A DNA stretch of 64,000 bases from Megachile rotundata (Eukaryota; Arthropoda; Insecta; Hymenoptera; Megachilidae). Each line of letters begins with the position of its first letter. The stretch's first letter is position 1. The notes under the pieces were generated by a model that was given only the letters and a program-made list of their open reading frames with translations, was not told where the DNA came from and searched no databases. Below, piece by piece: positions 27,746 through 41,290 of this stretch. The stretch is from positions 868,001-932,000 of the forward strand of contig NW_027473362.1 of NCBI RefSeq assembly GCF_050947335.1. Reading direction: 5' to 3'. The translations under genes were made by a program, and so were the position numbers.

Positions 27746-28661
27746 GTATGATTGTGATTGTATGATTGTGATTGTATGATTGTGATTGTATGATTGTGAT
27801 TGTATGATTGTGATTGTATGATTATGATTGTATGATTGCGATTGTATGAATGCGACTGTATGATTGTGATTGCATAATTGTGATTGTATGATTGTGATTG
27901 TATGATTGTGGTTGTGTGATTGTGATTGTCTGATTGTGGTTGTATGATTGTGATTGTATGATTGAGATTGTATGATTGTGATTGTATGATTGCGATTGTA
28001 TGATTGTGATTGTATGATTGTGATTGTATGATTGTGATTGTATGATTGTGATTGTATGATTGTGATTGTATGATTGTGATTGCATGATTGTGAACGTAGT
28101 ATTGTGATTGTATGATTATGATTGTATGATTGTGATTGTATGATTGTGATTGTATGATTGTATTTGGGAGATTGTAATTGCATGATTGCGATTGTATGAT
28201 TGTGATTGTATGATTGCGACTGTATGATTGTGATTGTATGATTGTGATGTATGATTGTAATTGTATGATTATGATTGTATGATTGTGATTGTATGATTGA
28301 GATTGTATGATTGTGATTGTATGATTGTGATTGTATGATTGTGAAAGTATGATTGTGATTGTATGATTGTGACTGTATGATTGTGATTGTATGAGTGTGA
28401 TTTTCTGATTGTGGTTGTGCGATTGTGATTGTACGATTGTGATTGTACGATTGTGATTGCATGATTGTGATTGTATGAATATGATTGTATGATTGTGATT
28501 GCATGATTGTGATTGTATGATTGTGATTGTTTGATTGTGGTTGTATGATTGTGATTGTCTGATTGTGGTTGTATGATTGTGATTGTATGATTGCGATTGT
28601 ATGATTGTGATTGTATGATTGTGATTGTATGATTGTGATTGTATGATTGTGATTGTATGAT
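27746..28661. repeat. Right part of the segmental copy of 9,505-11,330
   Basis: This carries GCGACTG (27,852; also at 22,021, offset 5,831), the rare GAACGTAGTATTG junction at 28,092 and GATTTTCTG at 28,399. These match the upstream copy at 10,367 and 10,758. Eleven units present upstream are missing here in two places. No unique sequence is present. Confidence 0.82.
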
Positions 28662-30707
28662 TGTGATTGTATGATTGTGATTGTATGATTGTGATTTTAT
28701 GATTGTGAAAGTATGATTGTGATTGTATGATTGTGATTGTATGATTGTGATTGTATGAGTGTGATTGTCTGATTGTGGTTGTGCGATTGTGATTGTACGA
28801 TTGTGAATGTAGGATTGTGATTGTATGATTGTGATTGTATGAATATGATTGTATGATTGTGATTGCATGATTGTGATTGTATGATTGTGATTGCATGATT
28901 GTGATTGTATGATTGTGATTGTATGATTGTGATTGTATGATTGTGAAAGTATGATTGTGATTGTATGATTGTGATTGTATGATTGAGATTGTATGATTGT
29001 GATTGTATGCTTGCGATTGTATGATTGTGATTGTATGATTGAGATTGTATGATTGTGATTGTATGCTTGCGATTGTATGATTGTGATTGTATGAGTGTGA
29101 TGTATGTTTGTAATTGTATGATTATGATTGTATGATTGTGATTGTATGATTGAGACTGTATGATTGCGATTGTATGCTTGCGATTGTATGATTGTGATTG
29201 TATGACTGTGATTGTATGATTGTAATTGTATGATTATGATTGTATGATTGTGATTGTATGATTGTGATGGTATGATTGTGATTGTATGATTGCGATAGTA
29301 TGATTGTGATTGTATGATTGTGATTGTATGATTGCGATTGTATGATTGTGATTGTATGATTGTGATTGTATGATTGTGATGGTATGATTGTGATTGTTTG
29401 ATTGCGATAGTATGATTGTGATTGTATGATTGTGATTGTATGATTGTAATTGCATGATTATGATTGTATGATTGTGATTGTATGATTGCGATTGTATGAT
29501 TGTGATTGTATGATTATGATTGTATTTTTGTGATTGTATGATTGTGATTGTATGATTGTGATTGTATGATTGTGATTGTATGACTGTGATTGTATGATTG
29601 TGATTGTATGATTGTGATTGTATGATTGCGATTGTATGATTGTGATTGTATGATTGTGAAAGTATGATTGTGATGGTATGATTGTGATTGTATGATTGTG
29701 ATTGTATGATTGTGATTGTATGAGTGTGATTGTCTGATTGTGGTTGTGCGATTGTGATTGTACGATTGTGATTGTACGATTGTTATTGAATGATTGTGAT
29801 TGTATGATTCTGATTGTATGATTGTGATTGCATGATTGTGATTGTATGATTGTGATTGCATGATTTTGAATGTATGATTGTGATTGCATGATTTTGAATG
29901 TATGATTGTGATTGTATGATTGTGATTGTATGATTGTGATTGTATGATTGTGATTGTATGATTGTGATTGTATGATTGTGATTGTATGATTATGATTGTA
30001 TGATTGCGATTGTATGAATGCGATTGTATGATTGTGATTGCATAATTGTGATTGTATGATTGCGATAGTATGATTGTGATTGTATGATTGTGATTGTATG
30101 ATTGTGATTGTATGATTGTGATGTATGATTGTAATTGTATGATTATGATTGTATGATTGTGATTGTATGATTGAGAATGTATGATTGTGATTGTATGCTT
30201 GCGATTGTATGATTGTGATTGTATGATTGTATTTGGGAGATTGTATTTGGGAGATTGTATTTGGGAGATTGTATTTGGGAGATTGTAATTGTATGATTGT
30301 GATTGTATGATTGTGATTGTATGATTGTGATTGTATGATTGTGATTGTATGATTGTGATTGTATGATTGTATTTGGGAGATTGTATTTGGGAGATTGTAT
30401 TTGGGAGATTGTAATTGTATGATTGCGATTGTATGATAGTGATTGTATGATTGCGATTGTATGATTGCGATTGTATGATTGTGATTGTATGATTGTGATT
30501 GTATGAATGCGATTGTATGATTGTGATTGCATAATTGTGATTGTATGATTGTGATTGTATGATTGTGATTGTCTGATTGTGGTTGTATGATTGTGATTGT
30601 ATGATTGTGATTGTAAGATTGTGATTGTATGATTGTGATTGTATGATTGTGATTGTACGATTGTATTTGGGAGATTGTATTTGGGATATTGTAATTGTAT
30701 GATTGCG
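28662..30707. repeat. 2-kb segmental copy, paired with 22,090-24,135
   Basis: This is the second copy at an offset of 6,572, becoming 6,600 after an extra 28 bp near 29,876. It contains the GAGACT/GCTTGCG cluster (28,977-29,205), a GTGGTTGTGCG module near 29,730, the GAGAATG module (30,173) and a single GTAAGATTG unit at about 30,613 not seen in the partner. Confidence 0.87.
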
Positions 30708-33700
30708 ATTGTATGATTGTGATTGTATGATTGCGATTGTATGATTGTGATTGTATGATTGTGATGTATGATTGTAATTGTATGATTATGATTGTATGAT
30801 TGTGATTGTATGATTGTGATTGTATGACTGTGATTGTATGATTGTAATTGTATGATTATGATTATATGATTGTGATTGTATGATTGTGATGGTATGATTG
30901 TGATTGTATGATTGCGATAGTATGATTGTGATTGTATGATTGTGATTGTATGATTGCGATTGTATGATTGTGATTGTATGATTGTGATTGTATGATTGTG
31001 ATGGTATGATTGTGATTGTATGATTGTGATGGTATGATTGTGATTGTATGATTGCGATAGTATGATTGTGATTGTATGATTGTGATTGTACGATTGTAAT
31101 TGCATGATTATGATTGTATGATTGTGATTGTATGATTGCGATTGTATGATTGTGATTGTATGATTATGATTGTATTTTTGTGATTGTATGATTGTGATTG
31201 TATGATTGTGATTGTATAATTGTGATTGTATGACTGTGATTGTATGATTGTGATTGTATGATTGTGATTGTATGATTGCGATTGTATGATTGTGATTGTA
31301 TGATTGTGAAGGTATGATTGTGATGGTATGATTGTGATTGTATGATTGTGATTGTATGAGTGTGATTGTCTGATTGTGGTTGTGCGATTGTGATTGTACG
31401 ATTGTGATTGTACGATTGTTATTGAATGATTGTGATTGTATGATTCTGATTGTATGATTGTGATTGCATGATTGTGATTGTATGATTGTGATTGCATGAT
31501 TTTGAATGTATGATTGTGATTGTATGATTGTGATTGTATGATTGTGATTGTATGATTGTGATTGTATGATTGTGATTGTATGATTATGATTGTATGATTG
31601 CGATTGTATGAATGCGATTGTATGATTGTGATTGCATAATTGTGATTGTATGATTGTGATTGTATGATTGTGGTTGTATGATTGTGATTGTCTGATTGTG
31701 GTTGTATGATTGTGATTGTATGATTGAGATTGTATGATTGTGATTGTATGATTGCGATTGTATGATTGTGATTGTATGATTGTGATTGTATGATTGTGAT
31801 TGTATGATTGTGATTGTATGATTGTGATAGTATGATTGTGAATGTATGATTGTGATTGTATGACTGTGATTGTATGATTGTGATTGTATGATTGTGATTG
31901 TATGATTGTGATTGTATGAGTGTGATTGTATGATTGTGATTGTATGATTGTGATTGTATGATTGTGATTGTATGATTGCGATTGTATGATTGTGATTGTA
32001 TGATTGTGATTGTATGATTGTGATTGTATGATTGTGATTGTATGATTGAGATTGTATGATTGTGATTGTATGCTTGCGATTGTATGATTGTGATTGTATG
32101 ATTGTATTTGGGAGATTGTATTTGGGAGATTGTATTTGGGAGATTGTAATTGTATGATTGTGATTGTATGATTGTGATTGTATGATTGTGATTGTATGAT
32201 TGTGATTGTATGATTGTGATTGTATGATTGTATTTGGGAGATTGTATTTGGGAGATTGTATTTGGGAGATTGTAATTGTATGATTGCGATTGTATGATAG
32301 TGATTGTATGATTGCGATTGTATGATTGTGATTGTATGATTGTGATGTATGATTGTAATTGTATGGTTATGATTGTATGATTGTTATTGTATGATTGTGA
32401 TTGTATGATTGTATTTGGGAGATTGTATTTGGGATATTGTAATTGTATGATTGCGATTGTATGATTGTGATTGTATGATTGTGATTGTATGATTGTGATT
32501 GTATGATTGTGATTGTATGATTGTATTTGGGATATTGTAATTGTATGATTGCGATTGTATGATTGTGATTGTATGAGTGTGATGTATGATTGTAATTGTA
32601 TGATTATGATTGTATGATTGTGATTGTATGATTGAGATTGTATGATTGTGATTGTATGCTTGCGATTGTATGATTGTGATTGTATGATTGTGATTCTTTG
32701 ATTGTGATTGTATGATTGTGATTGTATGATTGTGATTGTATGATTGTGATTGTATGATTGTGATTGTATGATTGTGATTGTATGATTGTGATTGTATGAT
32801 TGTGATAGTATGATTGTGAATGTATGATTGTGATTGTATGACTGTGATTGTATGATTGTGATTGTATGATTGTGATTGTATGAGTGTGATTGTGTGATTG
32901 TGGTTGTGCGATTGAGATTGTACGATTGTGATTGTACGATTGTGATTGAATGATTGTGATTGTATGATTGTGATTGTATGATTGTGATTGCATGATTGTG
33001 ATTGTATGATTGTGATTGCATGATTTTGAATGTATAATTGTGATTGTATGATTGTGATTGTATGATTGTGATTGTATGATTGTGATTGTATGATTGTGAT
33101 TGTATGATTGTGATTGTATGATTGTGATAGTATGATTGTGATTGTATGATTGCGATTGTATGTTTGTGATTGTATGATTGTGATTGTATGATTGTATATG
33201 GGAGATTGTATTTGGGAGATTGTATTTGGGAGATTGTAATTGTATGATTGCGATTGTATGATTGTGATTGTATGATTGCGATTGTATGATTGTATTTGGG
33301 AGATTGTAGTTGGGAGGTTATATTTGGGAGATTGTATTTGGGAGATTGTAATTGTATGATTGCGGTTGTATGATTGTGATTGTATGATTGCGATTGTATG
33401 ATTGTGATTGTATGATTGTGATGTATGATTGTAATATTATGATTATGATTGTATGATTGTGATTGTATGATTGTGATGGTATGATTGTAATTGTATGATT
33501 GCGATTGTATGATTGTATTTGGGAGATTGTAGTTGGGAGATTGTATTTGGGAGATTGTATTTGGGAGATTGTAATTGTATGATTGCGATTGTATGATTGT
33601 GATTGTATGATTGCGATTGCATGATTGTGATTGTATGATTATGATTGTATTTTTGTGATTGTATGATTGTGATTGTATGATTGTGATTGTATGATTGTGA

Positions 33701-34999
33701 TTGTATGATTGTGATTGTATGATTGTGATTGTATGATTGTGATTGTATGATTGTGATTGTATGATTGTGATTGTATGATTGAGATTGTATGATTGTATAT
33801 GGGAGATTGTATTTGGGAGATTGTATTTGGGAGATTGTAATTGTATGATTGCGATTGTATGATTGTGATTGTATGATTGTGATTGTATGATTGTATTTGG
33901 GAGATTGTAGTTGGGAGGTTGTATTTGGGAGATTGTATTTGGGAGATTGTAATTGTATGATTGCGGTTGTATGATTGTGATTGTATGATTGCGATTGTAT
34001 GATTGTGATTGCATAATTGTGATTGTATGATTGTGATTGTATGATTGTGATTGTATGATTGTGATGTATGATTGTAATTGTATGATTATGATTGTATGAT
34101 TATGATTGTATGATTGTGATTGTATGATTGTGATTGTATGATTGTGATTGTATGATTGTGATTGTATGATTGTATTTGGGAGATTGTATTTTGGAGATTG
34201 TAATTGTATGATTGCGATTGTATGATTGTGATTGTATGATTGCGATTGTATGATTGTGATTGTATGATTATGATTGTATTTTTGTGATTGTATGATTGTG
34301 ATTGTATGATTGTATTTGGGAGATTGTATTTGGGATATTGTAATTGTATGATTGCGATTGTATGATTGTGATTGTATGATTGCGATTGTATGATTGTGAT
34401 TGTATGATTGTGATGTATGATTGTAATTGTATGATTATGATTGTATGATTGTGATTGTATGATTGTGATTGTATGACTGTGATTGTATGATTGTAATTGT
34501 ATGATTATGATTGTATGATTGTGATTGTATGATTGTGATGGTATGATTGTGATTGTATGATTGCGATAGTATGATTGTGATTGTATGATTGTGATTGTAT
34601 GATTGCGATTGTATGATTGTGATTGTATGATTGTGATTGTATGATTGTGATGGTATGATTGTGATTGTATGATTGCGATAGTATGATTGTGATTGTATGA
34701 TTGTGATTGTATGATTGTAATTGCATGATTATGATTGTATGATTGTGATTGTATGATTGCGATTGTATGATTGTGATTGTATGATTATGATTGTATTTTT
34801 GTGATTGTATGATTGTGATTGTATGATTGTGATTGTATGATTGTGATTGTATGATTGTGATTGTATGACTGTGATTGTATGATTGTGATTGTATGATTGT
34901 GATTGTATGATTGCGATTGTATGATTGTGATTGTATGATTGTGAAAGTATGATTGTGATGGTATGATTGTGATTGTATGATTGTGATTGTATGATTGTG
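30708..34999. repeat. Array stretch of mixed modules, no gene
   Basis: Landmarks in order are: GAAGG at 31,308; a GTGGTTGTGCG module near 31,370; two sets of three TTTGGGA units near 32,105 and 32,230; the GTGGTTGTGCGATTGAG form near 32,900; a TATATGGGAG / GTTGGGAGG module at 33,185-33,690, whose GGAGGTTATATTT differs from the usual GGTTGTATTT; a second, shorter TATATGGGAG / GTTGGGAGG piece near 33,797-33,990; and a TATTTTGGAG unit near 34,190. An open - frame of 968 codons at 31,108-34,014 is the repeat peptide and is not called a gene. Confidence 0.82.
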
Positions 35000-36165
35000 A
35001 TTGTATGAGTGTGATTGTCTGATTGTGGTTGTGCGATTGTGATTGTACGATTGTGATTGTACGATTGTTATTGAATGATTGTGATTGTATGATTCTGATT
35101 GTATGATTGTGATTGCATGATTGTGATTGTATGATTGTGATTGCATGATTTTGAATGTATGATTGTGATTGTATGATTGTGATTGTATGATTGTGATTGT
35201 ATGATTGTGATTGTATGATTATGATTGTATGATTGCGATTGTATGAATGCGATTGTATGATTGTGATTGCATAATTGTGATTGTATGATTGCGATAGTAT
35301 GATTGTGATTGTATGATTGTGATTGTATGATTGTGATGTATGATTGTAATTGTATGATTATGATTGTATGATTGTGATTGTATGATTGAGAATGTATGAT
35401 TGTGATTGTATGCTTGCGATTGTATGATTGTGATTGTATGATTGTATTTGGGAGATTGTATTTGGGTGATTGTATTTGGGAGATTGTATTTGGGAGATTG
35501 TAATTGTATGATTGTGATTGTATGATTGTGATTGTATGATTGTGATTGTATGATTGTGATTGTATGATTGTATTTGGGAGATTGTATTTGGGAGATTGTA
35601 TTTGGGAGATTGTAATTGTATGATTGCGATTGTATGATAGTGATTGTATGATTGCGATTGTATGATTGTGATTGTATGATTGTGATGTATGATTGTAATT
35701 GTATGATTATGATTGTATGATTGTGATTGTATGATTGTGATTGTATGATTGTATTTGGGAGATTGTATTTGGGATATTGTAATTGTATGATTGCCATTGT
35801 ATGATTGTGATTGTATGATTGTGATTGTATGATTGTGATTGTATGATTGTATTTGGGAGATTGTATTTGGGATATTGTAATTGTATGATTGCGATTGTAT
35901 GATTGTGATTGTATGAGTGTGATGTATGATTGTAATTGTATGATTATGATTGTATGATTGTGATTGTATGATTGAGATTGTATGATTGTGATTGTATGCT
36001 TGCGATTGTATGATTGTGATTGTATGATTGTGATTCTTTGATTGTGATTGTATGATTGTGATTGTATGATTGTGATTGTATGATTGTGATTGTATGATTG
36101 TGATTGTATGATTGTGATTGTATGATTGTGATAGTATGATTGTGATTGTATGATTGTGATTGTAT
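35000..36165. repeat. Segmental copy, paired with about 39,180-40,340
   Basis: Four markers share the exact offset 4,189: GAGAAT 35,388/39,577, GATAG 35,636/39,825, GAGTG 35,915/40,104 and GATTCTTT 36,032/40,221. At the ends the offset falls to 4,175, one unit less. The block carries a GAGAATG module and the right half of a GTGGTTGTGCG module. Confidence 0.87.
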
Positions 36166-36390
36166 GATTGTGATTGTATGAGTGTGATTGTCTGATTGTG
36201 GTTGTGCGATTGTGATTGTACGATTGTGATTGTACGATTGTTATTGAATGATTGTGATTGTATGATTCTGATTGTATGATTGTGATTGCATGATTGTGAT
36301 TGTATGATTGTGATTGCATGATTTTGAATGTATGATTGTGATTGTATGATTGTGATTGTATGATTGTGATTGTATGATTGTGATTGTATG
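35630..36390. repeat. Segmental copy, paired with about 38,632-39,392
   Basis: GATAG at 35,636/38,638, the unusual GCCATTG at about 35,793/38,795 and the GCATG unit near 36,319/39,321 all have offset 3,002. GCCATTG was seen only at these two places, so it dates the duplication after that substitution. This block overlaps the 4,189-offset block, so 35.6-36.2 kb is represented three times (35.6, 38.6 and 39.8 kb). Confidence 0.87.
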
Positions 36391-36960
36391 ATTGTGGTTG
36401 TATGATTCTGATTGTATGATTGCGATTGTATGAATGCGATTGTATGATTGTGATTGCATAATTGTGATTGTATGATTGTGATTGTATGATTGTGATTGTC
36501 TGATTGTGGTTGTATGATTGTGATTGTATGATTGAGATTGTATGATTGTGATTGTATGATTGCGATTGTATGATTGTGATTGTATGATTGTGATTGTATG
36601 ATTGTGATTGTATGATTGTGATTGTATGATTGTGATTGTATGATTGTGATTGTATGATTGTGATTGTATGATTGTGATTGTATGATTGTGATTGTATGAT
36701 TGTGATTGTATGATTGTGAACGTATTATTGTGATTGTATGATTATGATTGTCTGATTGTGATTGTATGATTGTGATTGTATGATTGTATTTGGGAGATTG
36801 TAATTGCATGATTGCGATTGTATGATTGTGATTGTATGATTGCGATTGTATGATTGTGATTGTATGATTGTGATGTATGATTGTAATTGTATGATTATGA
36901 TTGTATGATTGTGATTGTATGATTGAGATTGTATGATTGTGATTGTATGATTGCGATTGT
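36200..36960. repeat. GAACGTATT block, copy 1 of three (41.8 and 47.4 kb)
   Basis: The rare GAACGTATT string lies at 36,718, 42,306 and 47,740 (offsets 5,588 and 5,434). GTGGTTGTATGATTCTG lies at about 36,394, 41,982 and 47,430. Between these are consensus runs of about ten units. After GAACGTATT all three share a GTCTG unit and a single TTTGGGA unit joined to GTAATTGCATG. A related form, GAACGTAG, is at 10,367 and 28,092. Confidence 0.87.
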
Positions 36961-37249
36961 ATGATTGTGATTGTATGATTGTGATTGTATGATTGTGATT
37001 GTATGATTGTGATTGTATGATTGTGATTGTATGATTGTGATTGTCTGATTGTGGTTGTATGATTGTGATTGTATGATTGCGATTGTATGATTGTGATTGT
37101 ATGATTGCGATTGTATGATTGTGATTGTATGATTATGATTGCATAATTGTGATTGTATGATTGTGATTGTATGATTGTGGTTGTATGATTGTGATTGTCT
37201 GATTGTGGTTGTGCGATTGTGATTGTACGATTGTGATTGTACGATTGTG

Positions 37250-38640
37250 ATTGTATGATTGTGATTGTATGATTGTGATTGTACGATTGTGATTGTATGA
37301 TTGTGATTGTATGATTGCGATTGTATGAATGCGATTGTATGATTGTGATTGCATAATTGTGATTGTATGATTGTGATTGTATGATTGTGATTGTATGATT
37401 GTGATGTATGTTTGTAATTGTATGATTATGATTGTATGATTATGATTGTATGATTATGATTGTATGATTGTGATTGTATGATTGTGATTGTATGATTGTA
37501 TTTGGGAGATTGTATTTGGGATATTGTAATTGTATGATTGCGATTGTATGATTGTGATTGTATGATTGCGATTGTATGATTGTGATTGTTGATTGTGATG
37601 TTTGATTGTAATTGTATGATTATGATTGTATGATTGTGATTGTATGATTGTGATTGTATGAGTGTGATTGTCTGATTGTGGTTGTGCGATTGTGATTGTA
37701 CGATTGTGATTGTACGATTGTGATTGTATGATTGTGATTGTATGAATATGATTGTATGATTGTGATTGCATGATTGTGATTTAATGATTGTGATTGCATG
37801 ATTTTGAATGTATGATTGTGATTGTATGATTGTGATTGTATGATTGTGATTGCATAATTGTGATTGTATGATTGTGATTGTATGATTGTGATTGTATGAT
37901 TGTGATTGCATGATTGTGATTGTATGATTGTGGTTGTATGATTGTGATTGTCTGATTGTGGTTGTATGATTGTGATTGTATGATTGCGATTGTATGATTG
38001 TGATTGTATGATTGTGATTGTATGATTGTGATTGTATGATTGTATTTGGGAGATTGTATTTGGGATATTATGATTGTATGATTGCGATTGTATGATTATG
38101 ATTGTATGATTGTGATTGTATGATTGAGATTGTATGATTGTGATTGTATGATTGTGATGTTTGATTGTAATTGTATGATTATGATTGTATGATTGTGATT
38201 GTATGATTGTGATTGTATGATTGTGATTGCATGATTGTGATTGTCTGATTGTGATTGCATGATTTTGAATGTATGATTGTGATTGTATGATTGTGATTGT
38301 ATGATTGTGATTGCATGATTGTGATTGTATGATTGTGATTGTATGATTGTGATTGTATGATTGTGATTGTATGATTGTGAAAGTATGATTGTGATTGTAT
38401 GATTGTGATTGTATGATTGTGATTGTATGAGTGTGATTGTCTGGTGTGGTTGTGCGATTGTGATTGTACGATTGTGAATGTACGATTGTGATTGTATGAT
38501 TGTGATTGTATGAATATGATTGTATGATTGTGATTGCATGATTGTGATTGTATGATTGTGATTGCATGATATTGAATGTATGATTGTGATTGTATGATTG
38601 TGATTGTATGATTGTGATCGTATGATTGTGATTGTATGAT
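37250..38640. repeat. 1.39-kb apparently exact copy, paired with 43,034-44,424
   Basis: Every marker checked has offset 5,784: GCATAA 37,351/43,135, GTTGATTG 37,588/43,372 and GTCTGGTGTGG 38,441/44,225. The open frames read from both copies have the same lengths and sequences in several frames. The block has peculiar length variants: GATTGTTGATTG, GTGATGTTTG, GATTTAATG, and GTCTGGTGTGG, in which one base is lost. Sharing all of them with no visible difference implies a recent duplication or conversion. Confidence 0.92.
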
Positions 38641-39392
38641 AGTGATTGTATGATTGCGATTGTATGATTGTGATTGTATGATTGTGATGTATGATTGTAA
38701 TTGTATGATTATGATTGTATGATTGTGATTGTATGATTGTGATTGTATGATTGTATTTGGGAGATTGTATTTGGGATATTGTAATTGTATGATTGCCATT
38801 GTATGATTGTGATTGTATGATTGTGATTGTATGATTGTGATTGTATGATTGTATTTGGGAGATTGTATTTGGGATATTGTAATTGTATGATTGCGATTGT
38901 ATGATTGTGATTGTATGAGTGTGATGTATGATTGTAATTGTATGATTATGATTGTATGATTGTGATTGTATGATTGAGATTGTATGATTGTGATTGTATG
39001 CTTGCGATTGTATGATTGTGATTGTATGATTGTGATTCTTTGATTGTGATTGTATGATTGTGATTGTATGATTGTGATTGTATGATTGTGATTGTATGAT
39101 TGTGATTGTATGATTGTGATTGTATGATTGTGATAGTATGATTGTGATTGTATGATTGTGATTGTATGATTGTGATTGTATGAGTGTGATTGTCTGATTG
39201 TGGTTGTGCGATTGTGATTGTACGATTGTGATTGTACGATTGTTATTGAATGATTGTGATTGTATGATTCTGATTGTATGATTGTGATTGCATGATTGTG
39301 ATTGTATGATTGTGATTGCATGATTTTGAATGTATGATTGTGATTGTATGATTGTGATTGTATGATTGTGATTGTATGATTGTGATTGTATG
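38641..39392. repeat. Segmental copy of 35,630-36,390
   Basis: This begins at a GATAGTG unit (38,638) directly after the end of the 37,250-38,640 block, so its left edge is also a breakpoint of the other duplication. It carries GCCATTG, two GGGATATTG pieces, GATTGAG, GCTTGCG, GATTCTTT and a GTGGTTGTGCG module ending in TTATTGAATG. Confidence 0.85.
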
Positions 39393-40340
39393 ATTGTGAT
39401 TGTATGATTATGATTGTATGATTGCGATTGTATGAATGCGATTGTATGATTGTAATTGCATAATTGTGATTGTATGATTGCGATAGTATGATTGTGATTG
39501 TATGATTGTGATTGTATGATTGTGATGTATGATTGTAATTGTATGATTATGATTGTATGATTGTGATTGTATGATTGAGAATGTATGATTGTGATTGTAT
39601 GCTTGCGATTGTATGATTGTGATTGTATGATTGTATTTGGGAGATTGTATTTGGGAGATTGTATTTGGGAGATTGTATTTGGGAGATTGTAATTGTATGA
39701 TTGTGATTGTATGATTGTGATTGTATGATTGTGATTGTATGATTGTGATTGTATGATTGTATTTGGGAGATTGTATTTGGGAGATTGTATTTGGGAGATT
39801 GTAATTGTATGATTGCGATTGTATGATAGTGATTGTATGATTGCGATTGTATGATTGTGATTGTATGGTTGTGATGTATGATTGTAATTGTATGATTATG
39901 ATTGTATGATTGTGATTGTATGATTGTGATTGTATGATTGTATTTGGGAGATTGTATTTGGGATATTGTAATTGTATGATTGCGATTGTATGATTGTGAT
40001 TGTATGATTGTGATTGTATGATTGTATTTGGGAGATTGTATTTGGAAGATTGTATTTGGGATATTGTAATTGTATGATTGCGATTGTATGATTGTGATTG
40101 TATGAGTGTGATGTATGATTGTAATTGTATGATTATGATTGTATGATTGTGATTGTATGATTGAGATTGTATGATTGTGATTGTATGCTTGCGATTGTAT
40201 GATTGTGATTGTATGATTGTGATTCTTTGATTGTGATTGTATGATTGTGATTGTATGATTGTGATTGTATGATTGTGATTGTATGATTGTGATTGTATGA
40301 TTGTGATAGTATGATTGTGATTGTATGATTGTGATTGTAT
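39393..40340. repeat. Segmental copy of 35,000-36,165
   Basis: This carries the ninth GAGAATG module (39,577), with four TTTGGGA units. Small private differences are GCATAA preceded by GTAATT, a TATGGTTG unit near 39,866 and a TTTGGAAG unit near 40,045. The last adds one TTTGGGA-class unit to a pair that has two in the partner. Confidence 0.85.
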
Positions 40341-40924
40341 GACTGTGATTGTATGATTGTGATTGTATGATTGTGATTGTATGATTGTGAAAGTATGATT
40401 GTGATTGTATGATTGTGATTGTATGATTCTGATTGTATGATTGTGATTGTATGAGTGTGATTGTGTGATTGTGGTTGTGCGATTGAGATTGTACGATTGT
40501 GATTGTACGATTGTGATTGAATGATTGTGATTGTATGATTATGATTGTACGATTGTGATTGCATGATTGTGATTGTATGATTGTGATTGCATGATTTTGA
40601 ATGTATGATTGTGATTGTATGATTGTGATTGTATGATTGTGATTGTATGATTGTATTTGGGAGATTGTATTTGGGATATTGTAATTGTATGATTGCGATT
40701 GTATGATTGTGATTGTATGATTGCGATTGTATGATTGTGATTGTATGATTGTGATGTATGATTGTAATTGTATGATTATGATTTTATGATTGTGATTGTA
40801 TGATTGTGATTGTATGACTGTGATTGTATGATTGTAATTGTATGATTATGATTGTATGATTGTGATTGTATGATTGTGATTGTATGATTGTGATTGTATG
40901 ATTGTGATTGTATGATTGTGATTG
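40341..40924. repeat. Array stretch, no gene
   Basis: Contains a GACTG...GAAAG...GTGGTTGTGCGATTGAG module near 40,340-40,550, a GATTTTGAATG unit, a TTTGGGA pair with GGGATATTG and a GATTTTATG unit near 40,792. All of it is 14-mer variants. Confidence 0.8.
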
Positions 40925-41290
40925 TATGATTGTGGTTGTATGATTCTGATTGTATGATTGCGATTGTATGAATGCGATTGTATGATTGTGATTGCATAAT
41001 TGTGATTGTATGATTGTGATTGTATGATTGTGATTGCATAATTGTGATTGTATGATTGTGATTGTATGATTGTGATTGTCTGATTGTGGTTGTATGATTG
41101 TGATTGTATGATTGTGGTTGTATGATTCTGATTGTATGATTGCGATTGTATGAATGCGATTGTATGATTGTGATTGCATAATTGTGATTGTATGATTGTG
41201 GTTGTATGATTCTGATTGTATGATTGCGATTGTATGAATGCGATTGTATGATTGTGATTGCATAATTGTGATTGTATGATTGTGATTGTA
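40925..41290. repeat. Local triplication of a GTGGTTG / GATTCTG / GAATGCG / GCATAATTG piece
   Basis: The string GTGGTTGTATGATTCTG followed by GCGATTG, GAATGCG and GCATAATTG occurs three times close together, starting at about 40,932, 41,114 and 41,198. The spacings are 182 (13 x 14) and 84 (6 x 14) bp. Elsewhere the same piece occurs singly (about 36,394, 41,982 and 47,430). This is a local amplification of a module normally found once per 5.5 kb. Confidence 0.87.

Noticed and set aside
26212..31520. A single continuous duplication at offset 3,776 (GAGAAT 26,397/30,173 and GAAGG 27,532/31,308)
   Set aside because: The middle parts do not match in module order: one has TATATGGGAG, the other three TTTGGGA units and GATAGTG. 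GCATAA gives a different offset of 3,751. The equal end offsets come from compensating gains and losses.
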